Origin: Bostrychus sinensis
Lineage: Eukaryota; Chordata; Actinopteri; Gobiiformes; Eleotridae
DNA length: 64,000 bases
Reading direction: 5' to 3'
NCBI GenBank assembly: GCA_020698575.1
Contig: CM036251.1
Span: 1,630,288-1,694,287, forward strand
Part shown: positions 24,231 through 36,900 of the stretch, piece after piece
How positions within the stretch are numbered: the stretch's first letter is position 1
How the letters are laid out: the number at the start of each line of letters is the position of its first letter
Notes under the pieces: model-generated
What the model was told of the DNA's origin: nothing
Databases searched by the model: none
What the model saw: the letters and a program-made list of their open reading frames with translations, nothing else
Translations under genes and position numbers: made by a program

Positions 24231-25130
24231 AAATAAACTACAAAAATGATACTTGAAAACTATAAAATAAAAGTTTAACTGGACAAAGTAGCGCAAAAAG
24301 ACAAGATTGCCGACAAAGTAAAATTTACGACAACAAATGTAGCTACAGAGGTTGCAACGAGAGTGGACAAAGGAAGAAGACACGAGAGAAGAAACAAGAA
24401 ACAAGAACAAAGGACGCTGGGCGTTTTTAAATGAATCCGTGCCAAAAAAGGGCGGCCCTCTGTTCTTAGCAAGTTGTGGGGATATTAGATTACTTTTGCT
24501 AAATGCCATTCCTAAAAAGAAGTGCGTTTTACTCCACCTCAGCTTAGCTCGGTTTTACATTTACACAACACAAACATTACTGGTGAATTGCAGTGAATTA
24601 CTGACGAACAAAGCAGAACATAATCATTATTAAACATGATGACCATGTTTACACAAATACAGTCAAACAAACAACATATGAATGCAAATGGTTAAGTGAG
24701 CAGAATAGATTTCTCGAGCAGATATTGTAGAGTAAAACCTAAGTTTATTCAAACTTTTGCAGAGCGGCCACTCTCCCTGGCCGTTAGATGGCAGTGTTGC
24801 TCCACGTTTGCCGGTCCTTCTGCTGTGAGGGGATTAGTTATCACCTCACATCTGGAGAACACTGACGGTCAAACAGCGGTCAGTTCTGACGTTTACATTA
24901 GTATCATGAGGGGCACTAAAAAGCAGATAAATCTCTTTATTTGTGTCTCTGGGTTATCAAAATGGTAATTTTTAGTCATAAAATCGTCATCTTGGAATGT
25001 TCATGAAGGTCCTAGTAATGAGTCAGCAAAGGTTCAGGCATATCTTCCTACAAGAATGTAATATCAGCCAAAACTAAATAACTGGGTCTGGATTGGATGC
25101 CAAAAAAGTTGATTGTGGACATCCATAACT
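24231..25130. other. intron 1 stretch without recognised genes
   Basis: No exon or element is recognised. GTTAGATGGCAGTG at about 24783 is a weak CTCF-like word. Confidence 0.4.
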
Positions 25131-25142
25131 AAATATTTCATA

Positions 25143-25560
25143 GGTGTTGGTCAGCCGATATATCAGGCTGATTTTTTAAATTTTTTTAGTCAACTGGCAA
25201 TCGGACGTTTCTTGCATTTTTCTGCTGAATTTTGGTCAGGCACATGTCTGGGCCCCATGTGATTGAAGGACCCCATCTTGTTTCAGTTTGTGCTCTTACT
25301 CTGCAGTTCATAGGAAACATCCAAAATCTCTTTATCTCAAAACGTCAATAAAAAGAGTTTGCTAATTTCTCTAGAACAGAACCTTGTAAAACAAATGCCT
25401 TATGTTGATTTCTTTTATGAAGTTAATAAAATCGGCCCTACATATCGGTCCAAAAAAAGTGTCAGCGTTTATCGGCCATCAGCTCTGAATTAAAAAAATC
25501 AATCAGTATTGGCATTTGCCACAGAAAAAAACATATTGGTCGACCTTTAGTGGAGACTCC
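25143..25560 (+). mobile_element. dispersed DNA element (ATCGG/CGGCC words), copy 1
   Basis: It starts near GGTCAGCCGATATATC and ends near ATATTGGTCGACC, and shares long blocks with 30025-30380 (CTCTTACTCTGCAGTTCATA, AAAATCGGCCCTACATATCG). This pattern is typical of fish non-autonomous DNA elements. It has no open reading frame. Confidence 0.6.
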
Positions 25561-25639
25561 AGAAGAGTTCAGTGGATGTAACATTTGCGTTAGATTCTGA
25601 GCTTTAGTTTTCTGGTACACAGCACTTCACAGTTGTAGT

Positions 25640-25850
25640 CTTCCTTCCCTCCCCACGCTCTGTGGTGTTGAGCTGCTTCTGTAGCCACAGCTGCCCTGGG
25701 GCAGAATGACAGAAGGCTGCCATTCTGTGCCTACAGTTTTTCCGACCACCACCAATCACACACTCCCACACACATCATACAGGCAAGGTGGGTGAAGTGT
25801 CTTGCCCAAGGACACAACAACAGTATACAATGCCAGTAGCAGGGCTGGGC
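25640..25850 (-). mobile_element. SINE fragment, minus strand
   Basis: CAAGGTGGGTGAAGTGTCTT and CCAAGGACACAACAACAGTA are the complement of the SINE core at about 10970-11020. The tRNA-like head is degraded. Confidence 0.7.
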
Positions 25851-26075
25851 CATATGGTTAAAAAATAAAAAATTTTTTTTTTGCCAATTTACAGTTTTAT
25901 ACAATTTTTTTTCTTGTTGGCCGACATAAAAACTATTTAAATGTAGGTTTATAGTTTTTACATAAGATTGTTTTACAGTTATACATTTTTATTTTTTCTA
26001 GCCTATATTATATTCTAAATGTGACATAAATGTCTTAAGCCTTCTGTGCTTCTGAAGACCAGGTCTGTTTTAATA

Positions 26076-26130
26076 TACGCCATTATTTATAATATACACC
26101 ATTATTTATAATATACACCATTATACACCA
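26076..26130 (+). repeat. 19-bp tandem repeat, about 3 copies
   Basis: CACCATTATTTATAATATA is repeated with small changes in an AT-rich region. Confidence 0.75.
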
Positions 26131-26610
26131 CAGAGGCCTGTGAACTCCAGTGGAGTAAGAGCATGAGGCTAATTAGCATAAACAATGTACATAAGTTAGC
26201 GCTGTTGCTGCTGCACATCTCGCCGTTTGTTTTAACCAAACCTCTGCCACATCTAAATGAAGGCATTGCTAAGGTAAAGGGACACATTTCTCTGTGATTT
26301 TAGTGTTTTTAGCGTCTGCAGAGTCTCCACAGTCAGTATTTAAGCTGCTCTGGGAGCTAGCAGCAGCATTAGCTTCAACACAGGAAACAGTATGGCACTT
26401 GAACACTATTTTGTTTATTTATTTCAGGGATATTTTATATTAACATACATTTCTGTAAATATGCCAGAATTTACCAAAATGCTAAAATGTCACAACTAAA
26501 AGAGATTCCTTTACAATCGGTAAAAGGTACTATGCTAAAATGTTACAAGAGGAACACAACAGAACAACAAACATGAGACAAAAGACAAAAGCACAAACAC
26601 AGGCAGGACG

Positions 26611-26625
26611 CCAGCAGGGGGCAGC
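26611..26625 (+). promoter_or_regulatory. CTCF-like motif 270 bp upstream of exon 2
   Basis: CCAGCAGGGGGCAGC matches the vertebrate CTCF core pattern at every informative position. It is a motif match only; occupancy is unknown. Confidence 0.45.
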
Positions 26626-26896
26626 GAGAGCAGGCTTTGTGTTGACAGCTCTGATTGTCAATTAACCTTTTTTTGATCTGGATCTTAAATGTATTGTATG
26701 TGTTGAGATTTCTGACTGTAATGGGTGTAACCACAGCTTTCTTTCTTTGATCAGTTGGATATTTTGCAGGTGAAAATGTGTAAATATCCCACAGTGACTG
26801 AATGGGAGAGTGAATGTTCGTCTTCTCCTGTTGTTGGTCCTCCTCTGTCCGCATACATTTCCTGATCTTCTGTGTTGTTTGTGTGTTTTTCTGCAG

Positions 26897-27004
26897 AAAT
26901 GTGAGTTGAACATGGATAACCTGAGTAAGCCGGAGCTGCTGACTCTGCTCAGCATCATGGAGGGAGAGCTGGAGGCGCGGGACCTGGTCATCGAGGCTCT
27001 CAGG
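26897..27004 (+). CDS. cttnbp2: cttnbp2 coding exon 2 (start of the conserved CortBP2 N-terminal domain)
   Basis: The exon has 36 codons, KCELNMDNLSKPELLTLLS through GELEARDLVIEALR. The acceptor has a long T/G-rich pyrimidine tract ending TTTTTCTGCAG|A, and the donor is AGG|GTCAGT. ELEARDLVIEAL is the signature of the CTTNBP2/CTTNBP2NL N-terminal coiled-coil domain, so the exon call is secure. The ending ALR matches CTTNBP2, where CTTNBP2NL has ALK. Phase is 0 at both ends, so skipping this exon would keep the frame but delete the domain's first helix. Introns of 17 kb and 32 kb, filled with tandem arrays and transposon fragments, flank it. Confidence 0.92.
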
Positions 27005-27640
27005 GTCAGTACTCTTCACTTCTTAACTTTACGGACGCTCATGTTTTATCTGTTTAATGTCACGGCTTTGGTCACTTCAGCTGGAATTAAAGCCATGTGC
27101 CACATTTTGAAAGTCTCCTGTTGCTGCTCGGTCAAAGGTTCTCGGTGTACAGTATGTTTTGCCAGATTGGTTTAATAAAATATGTATAAAACTTAACGTA
27201 TATTATATTTTTGGACATGTTCTCTGAGTCTAAATGAGCTGCTGTTTGTTGCTCACTCTGAAGATAAATCACAGTTTGTTGAATCTGATGTGAAGGCCGT
27301 TGTCTTTGTGAAGTGATTAATTTAATTAGACAAAGCTCAGTTTAACAAGCTTTAATTGGTTGAATTGGACAGAGAGTTGTACTGCACTGTGATTGGTTGA
27401 TTGAGACAGTGATGAGCTGTGATTGGCTGTATCTCCAGCGCTGGTTTACCCACAGTGACCTGAGCGCTCCGTGTTTGTGATTCTCTGGTTTCTCTGGATT
27501 CTCAAGCGGTCGCTGCTGTTCTGATTCTCACACTTTTATGCCGATTTTTGGTCAGCTTCTCCAACCGTTAGAGTTGGGCGATAACCCTTTTTTCATACCA
27601 TCTTACCGTCCCCAGATTATACCGGGGTATACGGTCTAAT
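27005..27640. other. start of intron 2, nothing coding seen
   Basis: This is ordinary intron. The end (about 27565-27635) carries GTTGGGCGATAACCC and ACCGGGGTATACGGT, words seen in fish non-autonomous elements and echoed at about 29965-30025. Confidence 0.4.
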
Positions 27641-27794
27641 CATCTATCCAATAACTGAAGCTAAACTTGCCTTTAAATTTGAGTTAAAATGGTACTTTGA
27701 AAATGCAGGGACATCTATTGTTTTTTGAGCAAAAAAAGAGGTGTAGTAGTTACAAAAAAGTGTGTTTCTGAAGTGTTTGTAAAAACAAGACATA

Positions 27795-28519
27795 TATCGT
27801 ATTTTCCAGAGTATAAGTGGCACTCGCCAAAAAATGCATAATGAAGAAGAAAAAAGCTTATATAAGTTGCACTGGACTATAAGTTGCATTTTTGGGTGGA
27901 AATTTATTTTACAAAATCTGACACCAAGAACAGACATTTCATGTTGAAAGGCAAGTTATAGTAATAATAGAATAGAGAACAACAGCTGAATAGGTGTGCG
28001 CTATGCTAACGTAACACATTGATGGTTATTCAGCTACATGAAGCATAAACAACGAACTGAATAGTTGTCTCGTATGTTAACGTAATATATTAACAGTTAT
28101 TCACATAACTATAGCATAAAGAACATAATATAACAAGTTCACCAAACTCACCATCTCACTCCTAATCGCTAAATCCTTTAAATTCTTCATCCTCGGTGTC
28201 GCTTCTGAACAACTCCGCCAACTCCGGAGGTAGACGAAGCGCCGCTTCCTCCTCTGCGTGGCTGTCGTCAGACTCAGCATCAGTTCCATTTCCAATTATT
28301 CCGCTCTTTCTCAGTTGTCTTTATAGCCTAAGTTGTTAGTGGTAATGTTTACATTTTAAATTGTCAGTGGTACAGGTGCAGCAGATGCTGGTACACAAGC
28401 CTAGAGCGCCCTCTAACCAACACCTGAAATATTTTAATATATAAGTCACACCTGAGTATACGTCACACCCCTGGCCAGACGATGGAAAAAGTGTGACTTA
28501 TAGTCCGGAAAATATGGTA
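27795..28519. mobile_element. TA-flanked DNA transposon derivative, copy 2 (725 bp)
   Basis: A near-identical partner of 19812-20538 in the same orientation. Its ends, TATCGTATTTTCC and CCGGAAAATATGGTA, are slightly closer to each other than in copy 1. It carries the same acidic transposase-tail fragment on the minus strand. Confidence 0.72.
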
Positions 28520-29494
28520 AGTTTATTTGAAACTCATCACATCTGCATCTTTTTTCTCTGCGTCCTCCTGCGCCCCTCGCTCCAGGTCTCGCTCTCTCCT
28601 CCGGTTTATTTACCCGTTTAAACATCTGGGAGCACAGATGATGTGTTAAAATGTGTCCGTACAATGCGCTGGAGGGTTATGGACGTCATTGTTCAAATAA
28701 TTGTCCGAGGAAGTTTATTTATTTTCCATTTTGCGGGGCGCGGCGGGGCTTCAGCTCTGCGCTCTGCTTCTGTGGCTGCGCTGACTCCAGCAGCGGCAGT
28801 CACAGCAGAAAACTACTGTGGGTGCTGTAAACCACTGCCTGAGGACTTAACGCATGTGAACACTTAAAATAATTTATTGCTCCTTAATCAGAATGACGTG
28901 GTTTTCCGTCGTCGTCTTTTTTCTGTCCAGGACTTGCTTCCTCTCGTGCCTCAGCGTGCATTAACAAGTAGCAGAAGTCGACCTGTCCAGTGGTGAACAG
29001 TTGGAGGATCTTTCTACGTCCTCACAGTGCTTCACGTTAACACACAGTGATATATTCCTCTTTTCTTGAGAGAGCGCGGTCTTCTTTTTGCTAAAGATCC
29101 TCCGTATGTGTCCCGCTTGAGTAGTTTGACAGATCACGGAGAGAGAGAGCCGTGCAGTAAGTGATGCAGCTTTTATGGAACATTTATTTATTCAGCTTTA
29201 AGGCCGATGCTTTAGAGAACACAGCAGAGGATCAAAGATCAGAGGATGTGTGTTTGTGGACAGACTCAGGTTGGCTGCCTGTGCACGGTGCGTCAGGCCA
29301 TGACATTGATCGAGAGAGCTAATTAATTAAAGTGTAATAAGTGTAATGTTATGCTCTTGCTGTTAATTTTAAAAGATATGCTTAATATTACACAAAAAGA
29401 TGTATACCTATCTCCATTATATTGGCATGAACATTGAAACACATTTTAGGTATTTCATATAAACTGTTGCACAATTCCCCACGTTATTGGAAGC
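28520..29494. other. intron 2 stretch without recognised genes
   Basis: A GC-richer patch lies at about 28550-28830, and short open frames fall there. I see no splice-flanked exon. Confidence 0.4.
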
Positions 29495-29960
29495 AGGGCT
29501 GCATGATATGGGTATAACATGCGATATTCAATAATTATGTTGAATATTGCGATATTTTAAAATAGGGCCTACTATTCTGACATAGTTAAATTCACATAAA
29601 ACAGATCTAGACCTAGTTTAGTTCTGGTAAATTCACTTTAAACAAAACTGTAAAGCCCTTTATTTACAAGTCAAAACAGTGTCAAAATCAAAACTTAACA
29701 CAGACTAAAGCAGGAATAAAATAAGGCTAAGCTGTGACTAAATTAATTAAATTACCACTAAAACTGGACTTTTTAAACATTTTTATTTAGTCACAACACA
29801 TGTTCTTTTAAGGCTCTGATGGAAAATGATTCTTCAGTGTAAATCTCTGTCAGATGGAGACCACAGCGTTATTGTGATATATTTAGATTCTTGTGATACA
29901 GATATTGCGTTTGCTGATATTGTGATAACGATAATTTTGCGATATATTCAGCCATAATCG
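29495..29960 (+). mobile_element. dispersed AT-rich element, copy 2
   Basis: Same family as 16335-16642 but longer, reaching the second set of GATATTGTGATAACGATAA words. At about 29605-29635 it contains extra bases, GACCTAGTTTAGTTCTGG, which read as about 1.5 units of the 11-mer and are absent from copy 1. Confidence 0.7.
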
Positions 29961-30024
29961 GAAGTGATACCGTCGGGATTTTTACATTCCCCGGTATATG
30001 CTAATATCGTTATATCGCCTGACC

Positions 30025-30380
30025 ATCTTGTCTCAGTTTGGGCTCTTACTCTGCAGTTCATAGGAAACATCCAAAATCTCTTTATCTCAGCCTGAAAAGC
30101 TCAAAACGGCAATAAAAAGATTGTTGTAATTTCTCTGGAACAAAAATTTAAGAAGCATTTTGTAGCTCTACCTGCACAGAGTCTGACTGAGATGGCCACT
30201 GTCACTTTCTCACACATTTCTTCCCGTTTTAATAAGCATTACTAAAACAAATGGCTGTATTATATTCATTTCTTTCATCCAATAAAGAAAATCGGCCCTA
30301 CATATCGGTTTAAAACCTCATCATTGCTTATCGACCATCGGCATTGGCCACAGAAAAACCCATACCACTCTACCTCTTTT
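30025..30380 (+). mobile_element. dispersed DNA element (ATCGG/CGGCC words), copy 2
   Basis: Shares CTCTTACTCTGCAGTTCATA and AAAATCGGCCCTACATATCG with 25143-25560. It is degraded and has no coding capacity. Confidence 0.6.
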
Positions 30381-31480
30381 CACATCTATAAGGAATTTCT
30401 ATTTTGTCTAGCCACTTTTCGAGCCTCTGTGTGATCATTTGAACTGTAAAACTCTGATGTTTTGCTTCTAAACGAGGTTAAAGAGAGGAGATACCAGAAC
30501 CAGACCCTAACCTCTCTCAGATCTGAAGAACTGTGGGGAAATACGAGTCTGTCTGTTGTTTGACTCAGCTGTAAAGGAGGAGTGTAGGCTTCTGATGTAG
30601 GTCACTGTTCTCTCTGCTCCACATTTACTATTAATTATAATCTTAAGGAATTATTCAAGAGCTTTTAACCAATCAGATGCCTCCGTTCTCTGGCTAAATA
30701 ATTGATCTGAGACTGCTTCTAGAGGCTGTTTATGTTTATGATGAAGACTATTTTTATCAGAAGTCAGTGAGTCATATTTGTATTTTCTGATTCCTTTTGA
30801 GTTGGATAATTTAAAAGAAATATTTTGATGCCAAGAATTTTCTGATTTTGTGACATCTGGAGCATGCAGTTGTTACAGGTTCAGCGGCAGAGTGGTTAGC
30901 CTGTCTTTTGCCTCTTAGTGAGGAGAGTGTGGGTTAAGAACAAGTTTAGCAGAGTATGTAAGGATTTGTTCATTTTGGGTGAAAGCATCAAAGAGGACGA
31001 TGATTCAGAAGTGTAATCAAGTCAGAGGTGTATTCAGTAAAAACACAGTAAGGTTACAGTCAGCAGAGTGAGCGCGCTCCCAGAGGGAGGAGTGGTCACA
31101 GTTTTTATACTGTGTATGACGATGTATGACGATTTCTGCATATCATTATATTGTTTTCTTCAAGAAACTCCCGTGCCTCGACCAGGCCAGAGTTCTCATT
31201 ACTGCGGTTCATTAACTTCGTTTTCTTCAGGAGCGTCCCACACAACGGCAGGGAGCCCCCACCTGTAACCTGGAGTTTCCTAACTTTGTAACCAGCTCAT
31301 TATTGTGCACTTTTGCAAATGCACAATGTTCCTAATCACAGAGTGACCTTTAGAGTGAAAGGAGAAAAACATCCTTTAGAATCAAAATATTCTTACTAAT
31401 ATTGAAGCGTTTATTAACCTTAGCTGTAGTACATCAAAATATAAGTTCAGTGGTAATACGCAAAGCTATATGTAGTAATA
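30381..31480. other. intron 2 stretch without recognised genes
   Basis: No exon is seen. A SINE-like GGCAGAGTGGTTAGCCTG lies at about 30884. Confidence 0.4.
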
Positions 31481-31484
31481 TTCA

Positions 31485-31638
31485 ACAAGAAGTACTGCAG
31501 TATTTAGTATTTAGTAGAGAAACACTGCAGTATTTAGTATTTAGTAGAGAAGTACTGCAGTATTTAGTAGAGAAGTACTGCAGTATGTAGTAGAGAAGTA
31601 CTGCAGTATGTAGTAGAGAAGTACTGCAGTATTTAGTT
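31485..31638 (+). repeat. 23-bp tandem repeat (AGAAGTACTGCAGTATTTAGT)
   Basis: About six copies of AGAAGTACTGCAGTATKTAGT with an internal TTTAGTA duplication in the first units. Each unit contains AGTACT and CTGCAG palindromes. Confidence 0.85.
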
Positions 31639-31854
31639 TGTGTAACAGAGGAAGGCTGCTCCGCTGTTGTCGGTGTCGGTCTCATGTCTCTGGGCTCAGT
31701 TGATCCTGGTCTTGGCTCACGGTAAAAGCCCTCAGTGTCTTCAGCCAAACTCTAATTAATCCAAACTAAACACTAATTAATCTGAACCAAAGCTTCGTTA
31801 AGATCCTCTCCAAAAACAACATGAGCCAGACTCAGACGCGGCCAGCGACAGGTC

Positions 31855-33290
31855 CCACAGACTCAGGACCCACTCTGAACCGGACCTGGTACCACAGACT
31901 CAGGACCCACTCTGAACCGGACCTGGTACCACAGACTCAGGACCGACTCTGAACCAGACCTGGTACCACAGACTCAGGACCCACTCTGAACCGGACCTGG
32001 TACCACAGACTCAGGACCCACTCTGAACCGGACCTGGTACCACAGACTCAGGACCCACTCTGAACCGGACCTGGTACCACAGACTCAGGACCCACTCTGA
32101 ACCGGACCTGGTACCACAGACTCAGGACCCACTCTGAACCGGACCTGGTACCACAGACTCAGGACCCACTCTGAACCGGACCTGGTACCACAGACTCAGG
32201 ACCGACTCTGAACCTGGTACCACAGACTCAGGACCCACTCTGAACCGGACCTGGTACCACAGACTCAGGACCGACTCTGAACCGGACCCGGTACCACAGA
32301 CTCAGGACCCACTCTGAACCGGACCCGGTACCACAGACTCAGGACCCACTCTGAACCGGACCCGGTACCACAGACTCAGGACCCACTCTGAACCGGACCC
32401 GGTACCACAGACTCAGGACCCACTCTGAACCGGACCCGGTACCACAGACTCAGGACCCACTCTGAACCGGACCCGGTACCACAGACTCAGGACCCACTCT
32501 GAACCGGACCCGGTACCACAGACTCAGGACCCACTCTGAACCGGACCCGGTACCACAGACTCAGGACCCACTCTGAACCGGACCCGGTACCACAGACTCA
32601 GGACCCACTCTGAACCGGACCCGGTACCACAGACTCAGGACCCACTCTGAACCGGACCCGGTACCACAGACTCAGGACCCACTCTGAACCGGACCCGGTA
32701 CCACAGACTCAGGACCGACTCTGAACCGGACCCGGTACCACAGACTCAGGACCCACTCTGAACCGGACCCGGTACCACAGACTCAGGACCCACTCTGAAC
32801 CGGACCCGGTACCACAGACTCAGGACCCACTCTGAACCGGACCCGGTACCACAGACTCAGGACCGACTCTGAACCGGACCCGGTACCACAGACTCAGGAC
32901 CCACTCTGAACCGGACCCGGTACCACAGACTCAGGACCCACTCTGAACCGGACCCGGTACCACAGACTCAGGACCCACTCTGAACCGGACCCGGTACCAC
33001 AGACTCAGGACCCACTCTGAACCGGACCCGGTACCACAGACTCAGGACCCACTCTGAACCGGACCCGGTACCACAGACTCAGGACCCACTCTGAACCGGA
33101 CCTGGTACCACAGACTCAGGACCCACTCTGAACCGGACCTGGTACCACAGACTCAGGACCCACTCTGAACCGGACCTGGTACCACAGACTCAGGACCGAC
33201 TCTGAACCGGACCTGGTACCACAGACTCAGGACCCACTCTGAACCTGGTACCACAGACTCAGGACCCACTCTGAACCGGACCTGGTACCA
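31855..33290 (+). repeat. 37-bp minisatellite array, about 39 units
   Basis: The unit runs CAGACTCAGGACCCACTCTG then AACCGGACCYGGTACCA. The Y position is T in the outer units and C in a block of about 22 central units (about 32285-33085). CCCACTCT/CCGACTCT is a second variable site. Two units lack a CCGGA piece. Every unit holds the GGTACC palindrome. Confidence 0.96.
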
Positions 33291-33439
33291 TGAGGTGGTA
33301 CCATGAGGAACATGAGGAACAAAAGCATAAGTAACATAAGTAAAATGTAACAGCAGTAATGTTGTGACTGAGACTTAGGGACAGACATAAAAGTTCAATT
33401 CAGTTTTAAATCATGAATACAAGGCTCTGGACTCACTGG

Positions 33440-33793
33440 GGCTAAACCAGGACTAAACCAGGACTAAACCAGGACTAAACCAGGACTAAACCAGGACTAA
33501 ACCAGGGCTAAACCAGGACTAAACCAGGGCTAAACCAGGGCTAAACTAGGACTAAACCAGGTCTAAACCAGGTCTAAACCAGGTCTAAACCAGGACTAAA
33601 CCAGGTCTAAACCAGGGCTAAACCAGGTCTAAACCAGGACTAAACCAGGACTAAACCAGGACTAAACCAGGGCTAAACCAGGACTGAACCAGGACTAAAC
33701 CAGGGCTAAACCAGGGCTAAACCAGGACTAAACCAGGACTAAACCAGGGCTAAACCAGGGCTAAACCAGGACTAAACCAGGACTGAACCAGGG
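33440..33793 (+). repeat. 11-bp minisatellite array (CTAAACCAGGN), intron 2
   Basis: About 32 units. The orientation is opposite to the intron 1 arrays at 12920 and 17957. Confidence 0.94.
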
Positions 33794-33945
33794 TGAAATC
33801 TTAGGATAAAGCTGTCCTAAACCAAGCTTACAGATTTATCAACTGCACCTGAATTCAATATCACTCAAATCTGAAATGGATTTCTCTGATCTGTTGGAGC
33901 CGTTTCTCTCCAGAGGTTCAGGTGAGGACGCTCTGTCTCCTGCTG

Positions 33946-36900
33946 TAGACTCTGCACTCTGGACTCTGGACTCTGGACTCAGGACTCAGTAGACTCAGGA
34001 CTCTGGACTCTGGACTCAGTAGACTCTGGACTCTGGACTCTGGACTCTGGACTCTGGACTCTGGACTCTGGACTCTGGACTCTGGACTCTGGACTCTGGA
34101 CTCTGGACTCTGGACTCAGGACTCAGGACTCTGTAGACTCTGGACTCTGGACTCTGGACTCTGGACTCTGGACTCTGGACTCTGGACTCAGGACTCAGGA
34201 CTCTGGACTCAGGACTCTGGACTCTGGACTCTGGACTCTGGACTCAGGACTCAGGACTCAGGACTCAGGACTCTGTAGACTCTGGACTCTGGACTCTGGA
34301 CTCTGGACTCTGGACTCTGGACTCTGGACTCTGGACTCTGGACTCAGGACTCTGTAGACTCTGGACTCTGGACTCTGGACTCTGGACTCTGGACTCTGGA
34401 CTCTGGACTCTGGACTCTGGACTCAGGACTCAGGACTCTGGACTCTGGACTGTGTAGACTCTGGACTCTGGACTCTGGACTCTGGACTCAGGACTCAGTA
34501 GACTCTGGACTCTGGACTCTGGACTCAGGACTGTGAAGACTCAGTGGACTCTGGACTCAGTAGACTCTGGACTCAGGACTCTGGACTCTGGACTCAGGAC
34601 TGTGTAGACTCAGGACTCTGGACTCTGGACTCTGGACTCTGGACTCAGGACTCTGGACTCTGGACTCTGGACTCTGGACTCAGGACTCAGTAGACTCAGG
34701 ACTCTGGACTCAGTAGACTCAGGACTCTGGACTCAGTAGACTCAGGACTCTGGACTCAGGACTCAGTAGACTCAGGACTCTGGACTCAGGACTCAGTAGA
34801 CTCTGGACTCAGTAGACTCTGGACTCTGGACTCTGGACTCAGTAGACTCAGGACTCAGTAGACTCTGGACTCTGGACTCTGGACTCAGGACTGTGTAGAC
34901 TCAGGACTCAGGACTCTGGACTCAGGACTCAGGACTCAGGACTCTGGACTCTGGACTCTGGACTCTGGACTCTGGACTCAGTAGACTCAGGACTCAGTAG
35001 ACTCAGGACTCAGTAGACTCAGGACTCTGGACTCAGGACTGTGTAGACTCAGGACTCTGGACTCAGGACTCTGGACTCAGGACTCAGTAGACTCTGGACT
35101 CTGGACTCAGGACTGTGAAGACTCAGGACTCTGGACTCAGTAGACTCTGGACTCAGGACTCTGGACTCTGGACTCAGGACTGTGTAGACTCAGGACTCTG
35201 GACTCTGGACTCTGGACTCTGGACTCTGGACTCTGGACTCTGGACTCTGGACTCTGGACTCTGGACTCTGGACTCTGGACTCAGTAGACTCAGTAGACTC
35301 AGGACTCAGTAGACTCTGGACTCTGGACTCTGGACTCTGGACTCTGGACTCTGGACTCAGGACTCAGTAGACTCTGGACTCTGGACTCTGGACTCAGGAC
35401 TGTGTAGACTCAGGACTCAGGACTCTGGACTCTGGACTCTGGACTCTGGACTCTGGACTCTGGACTCTGGACTCTGGACTCTGGACTCTGGACTCAGGAC
35501 TCAGGACTCAGTAGACTCAGGACTCAGGACTCAGGACTCAGTAGACTCTGGACTCTGGACTCTGGACTCTGGACTCTGGACTCTGGACTCAGGACTCAGT
35601 AGACTCTGGACTCAGTAGACTCTGGACTCAGTAGACTCTGGACTCAGTAGACTCTGGACTCAGTAGACTCTGGACTCTGGACTCTGGACTCTGGACTCTG
35701 GACTCTGGACTCAGGACTCAGGACTCAGTAGACTCTGGACTCTGGACTCAGGACTCAGTAGACTCTGGACTCTGGACTCTGGACTCTGGACTCTGGACTC
35801 TGGACTCTGGACTCAGTAGACTCTGGACTCTGGACTCAGGACTGTGTAGACTCAGGACTCTGGACTCAGGACTCAGTAGACTCTGGACTCTGGACTCTGG
35901 ACTCAGGACTGTGAAGACTCAGTGGACTCTGGACTCAGTAGACTCTGGACTCAGTAGACTCTGGACTCTGGACTCTGGACTCTGGACTCTGGACTCTGGA
36001 CTCTGGACTCTGGACTCTGGACTCTGGACTCAGGACTCAGGACTCAGTAGACTCTGGACTGTGTAGACTCAGGACTGTGTAGACTCAGGACTCTGGACTC
36101 AGGACTCAGTAGACTCTGGACTCTGGACTCTGGACTCAGGACTGTGAAGACTCAGTGGACTCTGGACTCAGTAGACTCTGGACTCAGGACTCTGGACTCA
36201 GGACTGTGTAGACTCTGGACTCTGGACTCTGGACTCTGGACTCTGGACTCTGGACTCAGGACTCAGTAGACTCAGGACTCTGGACTCAGGACTCAGTAGA
36301 CTCAGGACTCAGTAGACTCAGGACTCTGGACTCAGGACTCAGTAGACTCTGGACTCAGTAGACTCTGGACTCTGGACTCTGGACTCTGGACTCTGGACTC
36401 AGGACTCAGTAGACTCTGGACTCTGGACTCTGGACTCTGGACTCTGGACTCTGTAGACTCTGGACTCAGGACTCTGTGGACTCTGGACTCAGGACTCAGG
36501 ACTCTGTGGACTCTGTAGACTCTGGACTCAGGACTCAGGACTCTGTGGACTCTGGACTCAGGACTCTGTGGACTCTGGACTCAGGACTCAGGACTCTGTG
36601 GACTCTGTAGACTCTGGACTCAGGACTCAGGACTCTGTGGACTCTGGACTCAGGACTCTGTGGACTCTGGACTCTGGACTCAGGACTCTGTGGACTCTGT
36701 AGACTCTGGACTCTGGACTCTGGACTCAGGACTCTGTGGACTCTGTGGACTCTGTAGACTCTGGACTCAGGACTCAGGACTGTGTGGACTCTGGACTCAG
36801 GACTCTGTGGACTGTGTGGACTCTGGACTCTGTGGACTCTGTAGACTCTGGACTCTGGACTCTGTGGACTCTGTAGACTCTGGACTCTGTACTCAGGACT

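Noticed and set aside
20119..28295. Identical 64-residue frames at 20119-20313 and 28101-28295 (minus)
   Set aside because: They are shadow frames in two copies of the same DNA element. The recognisable acidic transposase tail is in another frame.
31855..33290. Possible CRISPR array (regular repeats)
   Set aside because: There are no unique spacers; the units are directly tandem, and the genome is vertebrate.
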